A DNA stretch of 64,000 nt, from the NCBI GenBank assembly GCA_031761405.1, contig JASEVX010000013.1, positions 34,042,458-34,106,457 on the forward strand, read 5' to 3'. The stretch is from Serripes groenlandicus. Its lineage: Eukaryota; Mollusca; Bivalvia; Cardiida; Cardiidae. Positions 10,628-21,503 of this stretch are shown here, one piece after another. The notes beneath the pieces are model-generated. The model was not told the origin of the DNA, searched no databases, and worked only from the letters and a program-made list of their open reading frames with translations. The stretch's first letter is position 1. The number at the start of each line of letters is the position of its first letter. The position numbers were made by a program, and so were the translations under genes.

Positions 10628-10767
10628 TATTTGTCATTTTGTGAATCTTTTTGTATTTGATATGCCCCCTTTCGTTTGTACTTGTAAAATATTTACAATA
10701 GAGTGTCGGTTTATATTCAGAGGGTTCGTCTTCCATTGGTATTCCATTGAAGAAACTTTTGCTATCG

Positions 10768-11056
10768 GAGCCACGGTAGCTCAGTCGGTAGCGACAAGGG
10801 CTGATACTCCAGGGATTGTAAGTTCAAACCCCAGCTCGTCCAACAGTCATTTCGTCGTTTGACAAACGTCAATGTGACAAGCTTCATTCATTTTCCACCA
10901 ATTGGTTAACAGTCTATGTGGAAAAGCAGCCAATTCATTGGAAAGATTGTTGTGTGGATTACTGGTATGAGAAAGCAAGAAAACACATGCGTAGGTGAAC
11001 TGGCCTCCGATGTGATTGATGAATTGTTGAAAACGGCGTTTAGCCCCATTCAATCA
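10768..11056 (+). mobile_element. SINE-1, full length
   Basis: Head GAGCCACGGTAGCTCAGTCG (A box) with GTAAGTTCAAACCCC (B box), a central TCTATGTGGAAAAGCAGCC, and tail GGCGTTTAGCCCC with AATC. Imperfect 14-bp flanks (ATTGAAGAAACTTT and ATTGAAGAATCTTT) support a target duplication. Confidence 0.88.
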
Positions 11057-11070
11057 ATTGAAGAATCTTT

Positions 11071-11355
11071 GTATGTCGAGTAGCCTACGTTCTCGACCAG
11101 ATAGTAGATGTCCTATTATTGTCATGGTACCGGTCGTTCAAGGCAATATAAATTGTCCCCAAGTCCATTGCTGGTTAATTAATCGGTTACTTTTTACAAT
11201 TCAATTTCTTTATACATTGATATTTACTAATGATACAATAAAAATGAAACAATTGGAATGAGTTTAAATTACAGACATCGTTTCGTTGAGAGATATTCTT
11301 AAATGTTGAAATAGTTATATGAGTATACATACCCAATAATACATTATATCACATT
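11071..11355. other. Unassigned non-coding stretch
   Basis: AT-rich; nothing recognised. Confidence 0.5.
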
Positions 11356-11620
11356 ATGAGCCGTCCCACGAGAAAACCAACATCATGGCCTCTGCGTAAT
11401 TTATCGATCCAGATCAGCCTGCGAAGTCCGCGCAGACTGATCCGGGCCGAAACATTCCGTCTCAAGGGAATAGAGGTATAAAATAATGATTCCTGAAATA
11501 GAAAATCCACATGAGGCGAAAAGAGTTTATCCGGGTAAGCCTGCGCGGTATGCTTTTACTGATCTACGTCGAAACTTTACGCAGAGCTTACAATGTAGAT
11601 TTTCTCGCGGGACGGCTCAT
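11356..11620. mobile_element. MITE-D copy 1
   Basis: Ends ATGAGCCGTCCCACGAGAAA and TCTCGCGGGACGGCTCAT. The interior has GATCAGCCTGCG and GCGCAGACTGATCCGGG motifs. Flanking TA/TA suggests a TA target. No open frame. Confidence 0.85.
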
Positions 11621-12116
11621 ATGTAAATATGTATATATGTATACAAATAACGGTGACTTAAGCTCTCTTTAAATATTTAAAGGGAGCAGTTACTTTGTTG
11701 CAGATTTTCAATCATCACACATTTGTTTTATTGCATAAGATGATCACTTTGCGTTTCTCTTTGTAATCTTGAAGGACTGAAATTCTATTGAAAATGATAT
11801 TAACAACAAAAGAACAAAAACATATGTGTTGCGATTGCTAAATAAAGACAAGGGTGTTACAAAACAATTCATTCCACACTCATACGCAAAGTAAATAAAT
11901 AAAGGTAATGTTTGATAACAAACAACATAAATCTGATCACGGGAGTCGTAAATCTTTCACTCGTTCCAGAGATAACGGAGCTAAATTGCTCGTGTAACAA
12001 TTTTCATGGGGCAGGTAAAAATGGCGGAACTTCCGGTTCAAATTGTCATCGCTACTTATTGAGGATTTAGCACCGAGCTGTGACATCTAACACGTTCTGT
12101 CCTGGAATTGTGTCTT
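11621..12116. other. Unassigned non-coding stretch
   Basis: AT-rich; no feature recognised. Confidence 0.5.
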
Positions 12117-12346
12117 TTAACCCTTTCCCTCATATAGACGCTTTCTGACGCCTCTGCAACAGACGGCTTTTTGAAAACCTAGTGACAAAAGAAGAAATTG
12201 CACAAAACGTTAAATTTCTCCTTTTGCCACAATGTTTTCCACTTTTTGTCATAGGTCATCCATTCAATTGTGGAGATTTTCTACTTTTTGACAAAATACG
12301 TTCAAAGTCGTCTGCTGCAGAATTGACGTATCAGGGAAAGGGTTAA
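12117..12346 (+). mobile_element. MITE-B, near-complete copy
   Basis: TTAA to TTAA, 230 bp. The centre reads GCACAAAACGTTAAATT, so one arm of the palindrome has lost its GCA. Confidence 0.92.
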
Positions 12347-12439
12347 CTCGTCTACTGTCTTCACCAGGATTATTGACTATATTGGTTATTTTATCAATGT
12401 GTATGGCAACTCTTTCAACGTAAGTTCCGTCATATCATT

Positions 12440-12812
12440 TAGTTTCCTTGATAAATTTTAAGTACCCTCATTAAGTCTTTCATAATACCAGCGCACCAGA
12501 CGTTATAATATCCCCGTTATCCTAGGCCATAATTGAATATATTGCTGTTTTCGATATTGACGCCAAACACTACTTCAACATAAGAACGTTTGTGGCCTTT
12601 ATTCTTTGGTTTGTTTTTAAGTACCGTCATTAAGTCTTTCATGATACCAGCGGCGCATCATACGTAATGCTATCACCGTAATCCAGGGCGCCTATGAGGA
12701 AAGCACCAAAGCTATCATTTTCAAAGCTTTTGCTATAACCCTACCGGGAGTCGAACATTGGACTGTAATGCCAGAGACAGACACTCTAACCACTTCATCG
12801 CAGACGAAGTCC
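12440..12812 (-). mobile_element. Diverged SINE-3-like sequence
   Basis: Two related stretches (12460-12560 and 12600-12812) both carry AAGTACCNTCATTAAGTCTT and TACCAGCG. The right one ends with a reversed B box (GGGAGTCGAACATTGG) and CACTCTAACCACTTC, as in the SINE-3 head. It looks like a local duplication of an old SINE-3. Confidence 0.6.
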
Positions 12813-12879
12813 GTTTTGTGAGGCATAGAGACGAATATTCAGACTTATGGAACGCAATGACCGTCTTTTTATGACTTGT

Positions 12880-13446
12880 TTGCTTATATGCGATGGATAT
12901 TGTATTATATGCAGTAGGTATTATATGCAGTAGATAATTATATTCGAAAGATAGTTCGTCATGTGTAGTACTAGTATATGCTGTACTTTCTTTGTCATAT
13001 GTATGCGTATATAAATGAAAGTACGAGATATATTGTGGTTTGAAATGGCTATATGGAAAAAAGCACCACATATAATGAACAAAGTGACTAAAACATTAAT
13101 TCAGTTTGCACATAATATAATGTCAACAATGAAACAAATACCACCGTTCATTCTCTCATTATACTCTTTCATATTGTATCCTTGTGACTTTATATTATTA
13201 TATGTATGTATATCGTAAAATAGAGATTTATGATATTTACGTAATTGTAATTATAAGCAAATATATGAATAAAGTAAACAAAACAGTATAACGTGTTATG
13301 TACTACAAACAGTTAAACAATTATTGCTTCTTTGTACCACACACAATATTAAATGCACAGCATATAACACAGTACCACAACATATAAAAACAGTTCTATC
13401 ACATGTATATAACAAAGAATGTATCGCATATAAAGAAAAAAAAGTA
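12880..13446. repeat. Degenerate fringe of the 21-bp array
   Basis: Loose matches to CATATAATGAA/TATATGCAGTAG appear at 12903-12936, 13068-13078 and 13105-13125, outside the clean array. The frames of 60-110 codons are compositionally repetitive and are not called as genes. Confidence 0.5.
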
Positions 13447-13868
13447 CCACACATAATGAAATTTATACTGCGCATAATGAAATATCTACCACATATAATG
13501 AAATATATACTGCGTAAACATACAGTACTACAATATCCCCGGCATATAATGAAATATCTACCGCATATAATGAAATATATACTGCATAAACATGTACTAC
13601 AATATCCCCGGCATATAATGAAATATATACTGCATAAACATGTACTACAATATCCACGGCATATAATGAAATATCTACCGCATATAATGAATAATCTACT
13701 GCATTAACATGTACTACAATATCCACGGCATATAATGAAATATCTACCGCATATAATAAAATATCTTCCACATATAATGAAATATATACTGCATAAACAT
13801 GTACTACAATATCCCCGGCATATAATTAAATATCTACCGCATATAATGAAATATCTACCGCATATAAG
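13447..13868. repeat. 21-bp based array with longer super-unit
   Basis: The basic unit is CATATAATGAAATATCTACC plus one base. It alternates with TGCATAAACATGTACTACAA, then TATCCCCGG, giving super-units of about 63-105 bp. Because 21 is a multiple of three, frames of 73-127 codons stay open on both strands. That is the arithmetic of the unit and not coding. Confidence 0.92.
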
Positions 13869-13940
13869 TAAACAAGTCATACTAAGACAGTCATGGTGTT
13901 CCATACTGACTCGTCGACTTTTTCTTGATGGTGATCATGG

Positions 13941-14417
13941 ATGTGTTTCTCTGTAGTGTGTTGCTTTATATTTTTTTTCTAATTCCTGTAAATGCGATGG
14001 TCATGTTTCTCTGTAGTGTGTTGCTATAATTTTGTCTAATTCCTGTAAATGCGATGGTCATGTTTCTCTGTAGTGTGTTGCTATAATTTTGTCTAATTCC
14101 TGTAAATGCGATGGTCATGTTTCTCTAAAGTGTGTTGCTATAATTTTGTCTAATTCCTGTAAATGCGATGGTCTTGTTTCTCTGTAGTGTGTTGCTATAT
14201 ATGTTTTCTAATGCCTGTACATGCGATGGTCATGTTTCTCTGTAGTGTGTTGCTATATAATTTTGTCTAATTTCTGTAAATGCGATGGTCTTGTTTCTCT
14301 GTAGTGTGTTGCTATATCTTTTTTTCTAATGCCTGTGAATGCGATGGTCTTGTTTCTCTGTAGTATGTTGTCACATATTTTTTTCTAATTCCTGTAAATG
14401 CGATGATCTTGTTTCTC
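13941..14417. repeat. 57-bp minisatellite, about 8 units
   Basis: Units start TGTTTCTCTGTAGTGTGTTG, then a CTATAATTTTGTCTAATTCC block and TGTAAATGCGATGGTC. Confidence 0.94.
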
Positions 14418-14569
14418 CATCCGCACGAGTTATGACGCATGACGTGGGTCTTGTCAAAGCAAGATGCCATGAGCTGCGTCAGGCGAATCGGGTCTAATTG
14501 CAAATTCCATCTTAACACTGTTCTTGGTCTGATGCTATAACACTACACCACCGAGGCGGTACACCATAT

Positions 14570-14815
14570 CGAGGGCTTGTCGTGAAACGGTTATAACTAA
14601 AAACCTATTTTGAAAACTCTAGTTTAGGGGCGAGTTTGATCCCGTTGTAAACAATGCAAATTTAGGTGCCATTGCTCAGAACGAGCAATGGCACATAAAT
14701 TTCCATTGTTTACCAAGAAAAATGAGTTAACGCTTATAAAGACTTTTTGGCGAGTTGATTAACCTTGGTAAAAAAATAACGATTATAGTTATAACCATTT
14801 CACACCAAGCCCTCG
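14570..14815. mobile_element. MITE-A copy 2
   Basis: 246 bp from CGAGGGCTTGTCGTGAAACG to ACACCAAGCCCTCG, flanked by ATAT on both sides (14566-14569, 14816-14819). The inner palindrome CCATTGCTCAGAACGAGC is intact. It lies next to a SINE-head-like remnant (CACTACACCACCGAGGCGG, 14541-14559). Confidence 0.9.
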
Positions 14816-14819
14816 ATAT

Positions 14820-15073
14820 ATGACATTCAAAACCATATGTTGTTTGTACTTAAAAACAATCGTTTCAGCGTATGAGATTTTTTCCTTTTGAGTGTCTACA
14901 ACATAGGGTGTGGTTGGGATGTGAGGGTGATATGATGGGAGCAGAGACCAGTTTAAATCCATAGTATCGAGGTCACTGTCTGCTTTATCATAAAGGTGTA
15001 TATGGGTAAATCCAACGGGGCTACACTTCCAACCTTTTTCAGGATTTGCACATTAAGTTCTACTGCACGAATG
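14820..15073. other. Unassigned non-coding stretch
   Basis: No feature recognised. The short minus-strand frame spanning 14953-15213 has no recognisable motif. Confidence 0.45.
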
Positions 15074-15126
15074 CGAACAGTGAAGACTGGCGAGATTGTG
15101 CTGATGTACAGACTCTTCACTGTTCG
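15074..15126. repeat. 53-bp palindrome of the mini-inverted-repeat group
   Basis: CGAACAGTGAAGACT pairs with AGACTCTTCACTGTTCG. Its arms share AGTGAAGACT with the palindrome at 6771. Confidence 0.75.
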
Positions 15127-15377
15127 TAAATGTAAAAATGACCCCGTGGCTGGGGGACACTCAATATGAATGGCAGCCACTGTCTGACCCTTGTTTGAAC
15201 CGTACGTATGCACCGGCTATATGGGACTGAACGATTGGAGTCAATGCAACTCTTGAGCTCCAGCAGGTTGGTGGTATTTCCTTCATATTTCATATAGTTT
15301 TTATATCGATGTAAAGATAGGGTGTCGGACCAATATCATCTTTCCTGTCCGACGCGATATGGACCTTAACTGTTGAA

Positions 15378-15650
15378 TTGATTGATTGATTGGGGTTTAA
15401 CGCCGTTTTTAACAATTTCTCAGTCATATCACGGCGGCCAGTTCACCTACTCATGTGTTTCCTGGTTTTCACATACCAGAACTCCCAAGCAACTGGCTGC
15501 TTTTCCACATAGACTTAGCCCATTGGTGGAAGACAAATGACGCATGTCGCAATGACTTTTGTCGAACGTCGGAAAGAAAGTTGGCCGAGCCGGGATTCGA
15601 ACTCACAACCCCTGGATTGACAGCCCGCGTCGTTACCGACTGAGCTACCG
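15378..15650 (-). mobile_element. SINE-1, full length with perfect 17-bp target duplication
   Basis: Tail (GATTGATTGGGGTTTAACG) at the left and reversed tRNA head (GGGATTCGAACTCAC; GACTGAGCTACCGGG) at the right. GGACCTTAACTGTTGAA at 15361-15377 is repeated exactly at 15651-15667. The joined target continues as AGCGGCGTAAAAC, so the host site was itself an older SINE tail. Confidence 0.95.
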
Positions 15651-15774
15651 GGACCTTAACTGTTGAAAGCGGCGTAAAACAGTACAACAAACAAGTACAA
15701 GCAAGCAAATATATAAGAAGTCCCCTTCTCGCCTGACGTGGTGTTCTATATGCCTGAACAAGTTGATGACGTTG

Positions 15775-15996
15775 TTAACCTTTTCCCCCATAGGACAATT
15801 CTGCAGCAGACGACTTTGAACATGTTTTGTCAGAAAATAGAAAATCTCTTTAATTGAATGGATGACTAAAAGTGGTAAACATTGTGGCAAAAGGAGAAAT
15901 TGCTCGTCTAGAGCAATTTCTTCTTTTGTCACTATGTTTTCAAAAAGCCGTCTGCTGCAGAGGCGTCAGAAAGCGTCTGCATGAGGGCGAGGGTAA
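15775..15996 (-). mobile_element. MITE-B copy
   Basis: Starts TTAACCTTTTCCCCCATA and ends GAGGGCGAGGGTAA. The central palindrome GAAATTGCTCGTCTAGAGC is intact. The right TTAA has become GTAA. Confidence 0.88.
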
Positions 15997-16377
15997 AGGA
16001 GAACTAGCACGCAACATTGTTTTTACCTTTATCCTGATCAATGTGTGTATAATTTATTTCGTCTCTCTATTGCTAAGTTCGCGTAAAGCCACATGTAACT
16101 GTGCACAATTCCATAGAAATAGGTAGATGACAATCGAATGATATGTTAACGAAATCAGAAAGCATGTATGGGTCTAAGTATTGCGCGTATGTGTGTATTA
16201 ATAATACCTGTAGAAACTCTTGTACATTAAACAAGAGCGCCGGGGAACGAACGCCAGCGCTCGTCTGTCTTTTTCTAAGGCGAAAAGGCGCATTACTTAA
16301 TCATTATTACAGCCAGAGTTATATGACTTGGTATAGAAATGCGTTTTGCTTCTAGGTACATGTGTACCAAGTTTCAT

Positions 16378-16900
16378 TTAACTCTTTCAGCGCCAAAGCC
16401 GAGCCCCGGTAGCTCAGTCGGTAGCGACGCGGGCTGTCAATCCAGGGGTTGTGAGTTCGAATCCCGGCTCGGCCATCTTTCTTCCTTATGATTGACAAAA
16501 GTCAATGCGACATGCGTCATTCGTCTTCCACCAATGGGCTCAGTCTATGTGGAAAAGCAGCCAGTTGCTTAGGAAGAGTGTTGTGTGGAGTACTGGTGTA
16601 AGAAAACCAGGATATGCATGAGTAGGTGAACTGGCCGCCGTGATATAACTGTGCAATTGTTAAAAACCGCGTTAAACCCCAATCAATCAATCAATTCAGC
16701 GCCAAAGGCAATATTGAGGTTTTTGCAAACAATACTGATTCAGGCTAGTCAGCTCGTAACGAGCTGTCTCACCTGAAATCAGCATTGTTTGCATTTTAAG
16801 TATCAAAATAGGCCAAAAGTTTTATAACATGAGACATGGAGACGCCCGATGTTTAACATGGAAGAGTTTACTTTAAACAGTTCGGCGCTGAAAGAGTTAA
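16378..16900. mobile_element. MITE-C copy 1, interrupted by SINE-1
   Basis: Starts TTAACTCTTTCAGCGCC and ends GGCGCTGAAAGAGTTAA. The inner palindrome GTCAGCTCGTAACGAGCTG lies near 16760. The TTAA borders match those of MITE-B, so it is probably another piggyBac-type derivative with unrelated terminal sequence. Confidence 0.88.
16399..16694 (+). mobile_element. SINE-1, full length, inside MITE-C
   Basis: A box GGTAGCTCAGTCGG, B box GAGTTCGAATCCCGG, tail AATCAATCAATC. TTCAGCGCCAAAG at 16386-16398 recurs at 16695-16707, so the insertion hit the left end of MITE-C. This is among the best-preserved copies. Confidence 0.95.
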
Positions 16901-16992
16901 ATATGTGTAACAGTTTTTGAGTTATGAGATAAGGTTAAAGTTTTGTGACGACGACAACGACGCCAGGGTATCACAATACGTTCAAGCAGTAT

Positions 16993-18000
16993 AATTGTTG
17001 TCTACATTATTTGCAACTCATTTATCATTATATATTTAGAAATGTACATCATATTTAAGGCTCCTTTGGGTGCCGCTGCTCAGGGACATGTTCATCAAGT
17101 TTAAGGCAGTGCAGGGCTGTATTTGGCGGCTTGTCCATGCGTTGCGGCATCCATTTGGATATAATTTTTTTTAAATGGCTGTGAAAATCTGACCCCAGGG
17201 TTCATATGCCTACCTTCTATTTACAACATTTTGTCTTTTAAGTTGAAATGTATTGTAGGAAAGTCATGGTCAGTTTCTGCCACAATAAAATAATAGTGTA
17301 TAGTGCAATCTTCGCAACAAGTTATGATAGACAATATAGCAGAAGTTTAGACAAACCAACAAATGAACCTCTACTGGAGTAATTGCTGACAACTTTTTTC
17401 TACATTTGTCATTGGAAAGTAAGAGAACATTTTTGAGTCTGCAAGTGTTCATGGACTTATCTCCAATAACAGCATATATGAATTCATTAAAGAAAATCAA
17501 GGGTGGTTATACTAATAGTGCGATTCAAGCTAGGCAAGGGTTAATTCTTAATAGTTTTAAATACAACGTGAACCACAATGTTATTAAAACTGTTTGGTAT
17601 TAAGCTTTCAAAATATGCTTTCGTTTGACATAATGCAGGAGCATTGTACTTGATAAAGATAAGGTCGTGCAATAATAACGCGTTCGTGCGTTTAACAACA
17701 CGTATCATCATTGCGAATTCTTGTTGAAAAATGAAAATCTTGGCAGCTGTCAAATATTTTGATGTGTTTATACTTGCAGACGAAAAACTATCGTTGGGGG
17801 AGATATTTCTGGCACATCTTTCAATACATTGAATATAAATTACTATTCAATCGTAAACTTAGAATTAAAATGTAGGCCTGTTATAAAATGAATGCATTAT
17901 GAAAGCCGAAATGGCCCATGCTTGAGTTGTAATTTTGAAATACAGAATAAATCAGAACGAATACAGCATCTATAGCTCATGCTAGATATACACAAAATAC
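16993..18000. other. Unassigned non-coding kilobase
   Basis: AT-rich with scattered short frames on both strands (60-76 codons), none with recognisable motifs. No repeat recognised. Confidence 0.5.
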
Positions 18001-18255
18001 ATGAGCCATTTCACGAGAAAACCAACATTACGGAATCTGTGTAATGTATCGACCCAGATATGCCCGCGCAGTCCTCGCCAGGTAATCCGGTCCGACGCAT
18101 TCCGTCTCAGGGGGATAGAGGTATAGAGTAATGCTTCCTGAAACAGAAAATCCACAGGAGGCGAAGAGTGCCTGTCCGTTTAACCTGCGCGGCATGCTTA
18201 GGCTGATCCGGGTCGATACTTTACGAAGAGTTGGTTTTCTCGTAATTTGGCTCAT
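18001..18255. mobile_element. MITE-D copy 2
   Basis: ATGAGCCATTTCACGAGAAA at the left and TTGGTTTTCTCG...GGCTCAT at the right. The internal GGCGAAGAGTG and GATCCGGGTCGATACTTTAC motifs are kept. Confidence 0.82.
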
Positions 18256-18528
18256 ATATGAAAACACTTATATGATATTATAATACATGCACGAGAATAA
18301 AACATAGTTTTACATATTTAACGAAGGTCTCGTTTTAAATAACTTGATGAAAAGCGACTACCTTTTACTTTCATAACTAACGAATTCTATGAACTTGTAC
18401 ATACTTGGATATTTTGTATAAAACTTTGTTATTAATACAATTCCTTTTTATTTATTTCATAAAACGGAACAAATAGTCAGTCATCCTTTTTTTTTTTTTC
18501 AAATTTTACGAAATGTTTATCAAATTTT
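18256..18528. other. Unassigned non-coding stretch
   Basis: AT-rich with a T run near 18487. Nothing recognised. Confidence 0.5.
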
Positions 18529-18853
18529 TAGTTATATTACGGCGTCTGTTGTGTGCAGATCTAGTATGATAAAACCAGGAAAGACCAGGATAGGTGAACT
18601 ACTGACCGCGGTGATATGACTGATTTTTTTCTGAAAAAGGTGTTAAACCCCAATCAATCATCATGAGCAAGTTTTCCTTTTGTCATAATATTTTCAAAAG
18701 TCGTCTGCTGTAGTTTAATGAATGATTGATTGGGGTTTAACACATTTTTAAAGAGGAAATCAGTCATATCACCGCGTTCAGTAGTTCACCTACCCTCGTG
18801 TTTCCTGGTTTTATCATACTAGGTCTGCACACAACAGACGCCGTGATATAACT
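18529..18853. repeat. Long inverted repeat of two SINE-1 tails around MITE-B sequence
   Basis: The left arm 18529-18661 and right arm 18722-18853 are nearly exact complements (about 130 bp), differing mainly in two short patches. Each is a SINE-1 3' end. The 60-bp spacer is MITE-B sequence (GTTTTCCTTTTGTCATAATA; AAAGTCGTCTGCTG), and MITE-B sequence continues after the right arm to about 18990 (TTTCTCC...GGAAAAGAGTTAA). Confidence 0.88.
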
Positions 18854-18965
18854 AAAAATTTCTCCGTTCGTTACAATCTTTTCAAACTGTTTCAATTAGT
18901 GTTTCACCTTAAGACATTTTATATTTTTTTCCCTCAAATATTTTTAAAATTGCTCCTGCAGATTT

Positions 18966-19543
18966 GCTGTATATGGAAAAGAGTTAATTTATCTGCATAG
19001 AGTGAGAACACCGGAGCATCATCACAGTCTCACCAGAGTCTTCACTGTTTGATATGAGCCTTCACGCGAGAAAACCAACATTGTGAACTCTGCGCAAAGT
19101 ATCGACCCGGATCAGCCTAAGCATGCCGAGCAGTCTTACACGGATAGACACCTTTCGCCTCTGTTGTTTTTCTGTTTCAGGAATCATTACTCTATACATC
19201 TTTCCCTTGAGACTGAATGTGTCGGCCCGGGTCAGTCTCTGCGGACTGCACAGGCTGATCTGGAACGATACCTTACACAGAGGCTATAATGTTGGTTTTT
19301 GCTGTATATGGAAAAGAGTTAATTTATCTGCATAGAGTGAGAACACCGGAGCATCATCACAGTCTCACCAGAGTCTTCACTGTTTGATATGAGCCTTCAC
19401 GCGAGAAAACCAACATTGTGAACATCTTTCCCTTGAGACTGAATGTGTCGGCCCGGGTCAGTCTCTGTGGACTGCACAGGCTGATCTGGAACGATACCTT
19501 ACACAGAGGCTATAATGTTGGTTTTCTCGCGGGACGGCTCATA
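18966..19543. repeat. Tandem duplication of MITE-D plus flank
   Basis: The block starting GCTGTATATGGAAAAGAG at 18966 (335 bp) restarts at 19301. Each block ends in the MITE-D body. The second has lost about 110 bp of MITE-D interior (CAACATTGTGA jumps to ACATCTTTCCC). Only the second keeps the outer right end (CGCGGGACGGCTCAT). Confidence 0.88.
19001..19046. repeat. Palindrome of the mini-inverted-repeat group, diverged
   Basis: AGTGAGAACACCGGAG faces CTCACCAGAGTCTTCACT. It is repeated within the second block at about 19336-19381. Confidence 0.6.
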
Positions 19544-19671
19544 TGTGTTAAAACATTATAATATAGAATCATATGTATCCTTTGAAATAATACAAAACTA
19601 CGCCAATGAACCTCTATGAATGTGATCGCGTAGCGGTGGGGCAATAACACCCCATATTGTTAGGCGCGGCT

Positions 19672-20475
19672 TAAATGTTATAAGATCTTAGTCTTGTGAT
19701 TGTATGACATAATATAGCACATACAGCGATATATGATTAGATAATGTTGGTAAACAAGCCGGTCTCGTGTCTGTGTTGTATTCTGTTTCAGGTTTATTAT
19801 TATTTTTTCTGCTGAATTCAGCAAATTGTATCTTTTATTCGTTTTATTGGCGTTTGACGTCGTTTTTCAACTGTGTTAAATGTTATCATGGCCACACTAA
19901 ACCTATCATAATATAACAAATACAGAGATATCTGAGCAGATTATGAAGGGTAAACGAGCCGGTCCCGTGTATGTGCTGTCGATGTTTCAGGCTTATTATC
20001 ACCTATTTCTGCTGAATTCAGTTAATTAAGTTTTATATTCGTTTTATTCGGCGTTTGATGCGGTCTTTCAACAGCAATCAGAAGTGTTATCATGATCACA
20101 CTATAACTATGATAATAGTGTACATACAGTGCGATCTGATCAGATTATGTTGGTCCTGTCGATGTTTCAGGATTATAATCACTAATGTCTGCTGAATTCT
20201 GTGATTTGTATCTATTATTCGTTTTATTGGCGTTTGACGCCGTAAATGTTACCAAGGTAACACTACAACTATCATAACATAACACATACAGAGATATCTG
20301 ATCAGATTTTGAAGGGTAAACAAGCCGGCCCCGTCCCTGTGTTGTCGATGTTTCGAGGCTTATTATCACCTTTTTCTGCTGAATTCAGTTAATCCAGTTT
20401 TATATTCTTTTTATTCGGCGTTGGACGTCGTTTGTAAACAGTGTTCAGTTATATCATGGCCTCACTTTAACTTTC
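19672..20475. repeat. About 190-bp tandem repeat, 4 diverged units
   Basis: CTGCTGAATTC recurs at about 19810, 20010, 20190 and 20377. Each unit also has ACATACAGNGATATNTGA, GGGTAAACAAGCCGG, GTCGATGTTTCAGG and TTCGTTTTATTGGCGTTTGA. The third unit has lost part of its length. No frame is shared between units. Confidence 0.88.
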
Positions 20476-20499
20476 ACGATCATTTATCGACAATCATGT

Positions 20500-20912
20500 G
20501 CATATGATCCGTCGGCCCGAGAGAAGACCAACATTATGGCCTCTGCGTAATGTATCGACACCGATCAGCCTGCGCAGTGGGATAGAGGTATAGAGTAATG
20601 ACATTCAGAGGAAGCGAAAAGTGTCTGCCGGGACGGCCTACACATCAAAATGCCCAAAAAATGCAGCTGCGGCGATAGACATCTGCGTAATGTATCGACC
20701 AGATCAGCCTGCGCTGTCCGCGCCGACTGATCCGGCCGACACATTCCGTCTTAGGGGGATATATGTATAGAGTAGTGATTCCTGAAACAGAAAATCCACA
20801 GGAGGCGAAAAGGGTCTATCCGGGTAGGCCTGCGCGGCATGCTTAGGCTGATCCGGGTCGATATTTTACGCCGAGACCACAATGTTGGTTTTCTTGTGGG
20901 ACGACTCATATC
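20500..20912 (-). mobile_element. MITE-D / element-E junction copies
   Basis: 20500-20640 is a shortened MITE-D (ACCAACATTATGGCCTCTGC...GGGACGGCC). 20641-20912 is a MITE-D on the minus strand with an intact outer end (GTGGGACGACTCATAT), whose other side (AATGCAGCTGCGGCGATAG) is the flank otherwise seen only inside element E. Confidence 0.75.
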
Positions 20913-21488
20913 CTGCATGCTTAACGAATATATCTGCTTATAATCGATATACAAGAATAAACCTTAATGTAAACAACGATTAGAATGTATTGATTATCAT
21001 GCGGGGAACCTTTTTCAAACTATTCTAGATTAATTACAATTTTTAACTAGGAGGCTAGTCTTAACTTTAAAATAACCTTTTATCTGATTGGCTTAACCAT
21101 AACAATTCAGCCAATTAGAATGTATGTTACTTTGTGAATTAAGAAGTAGAACGGTATTTAACTGAACTTGAGAATTAAAGCTATGCCTTAGTTCGGGCTA
21201 AATAAGGTAAGAATTCACTTGGCACAAAATACCGGGCCTTACATTGATGGGTTGGCAAAAAGATGAAGTTTAAAATCATTGTGGAAAAAAGGATAAATTG
21301 CCCCCAATTAAAAAGAAATCGATTTGCCATAATGTTGTTGTTATTTATTATTTTCATTTATCACTTTAATTTATGGTGATTTTCAATAGTTTTGTCTTGA
21401 AATATATAGAAAACATCTATCACAATGTGTTAAGTTTAAACAGAGTTTATTCAATATAGGCACACTATATACAATGTAAACATTTTGT
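20913..21488. other. Unassigned non-coding stretch
   Basis: AT-rich. A weak MITE-B-like AAATTGCCCCCAATT lies near 21296. Nothing else recognised. Confidence 0.45.
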
Positions 21489-21503
21489 GCGTTAAGGATT
21501 GGA

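Larger units (their letters stand above)
16231..16992 (+). repeat. Dispersed bivalve-type element, interrupted by MITE-C
   Basis: The left part begins AAACAAGAGCGCC with a short hairpin (GAGCGC...GCGCTC) and runs to GTGTACCAAGTTTCA at 16376. The right part resumes after MITE-C with GTTTTTGAGTTATGAGATAA and continues to GACGACGACAACGACGCC at about 16948-16965. I recall this order from many bivalve sequences; no search was made. Its mobility class is unknown to me. Confidence 0.6.

Noticed and set aside
13324..13956. Frames of 73-127 codons on both strands
   Set aside because: The 21-bp unit is a multiple of three with no stop, so frames stay open automatically; both strands are equally open.
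16399..16475. Functional tRNA gene
   Set aside because: A and B boxes are clear but the cloverleaf is only partial and the sequence continues into a SINE body and AATC tail; the same head recurs many times.
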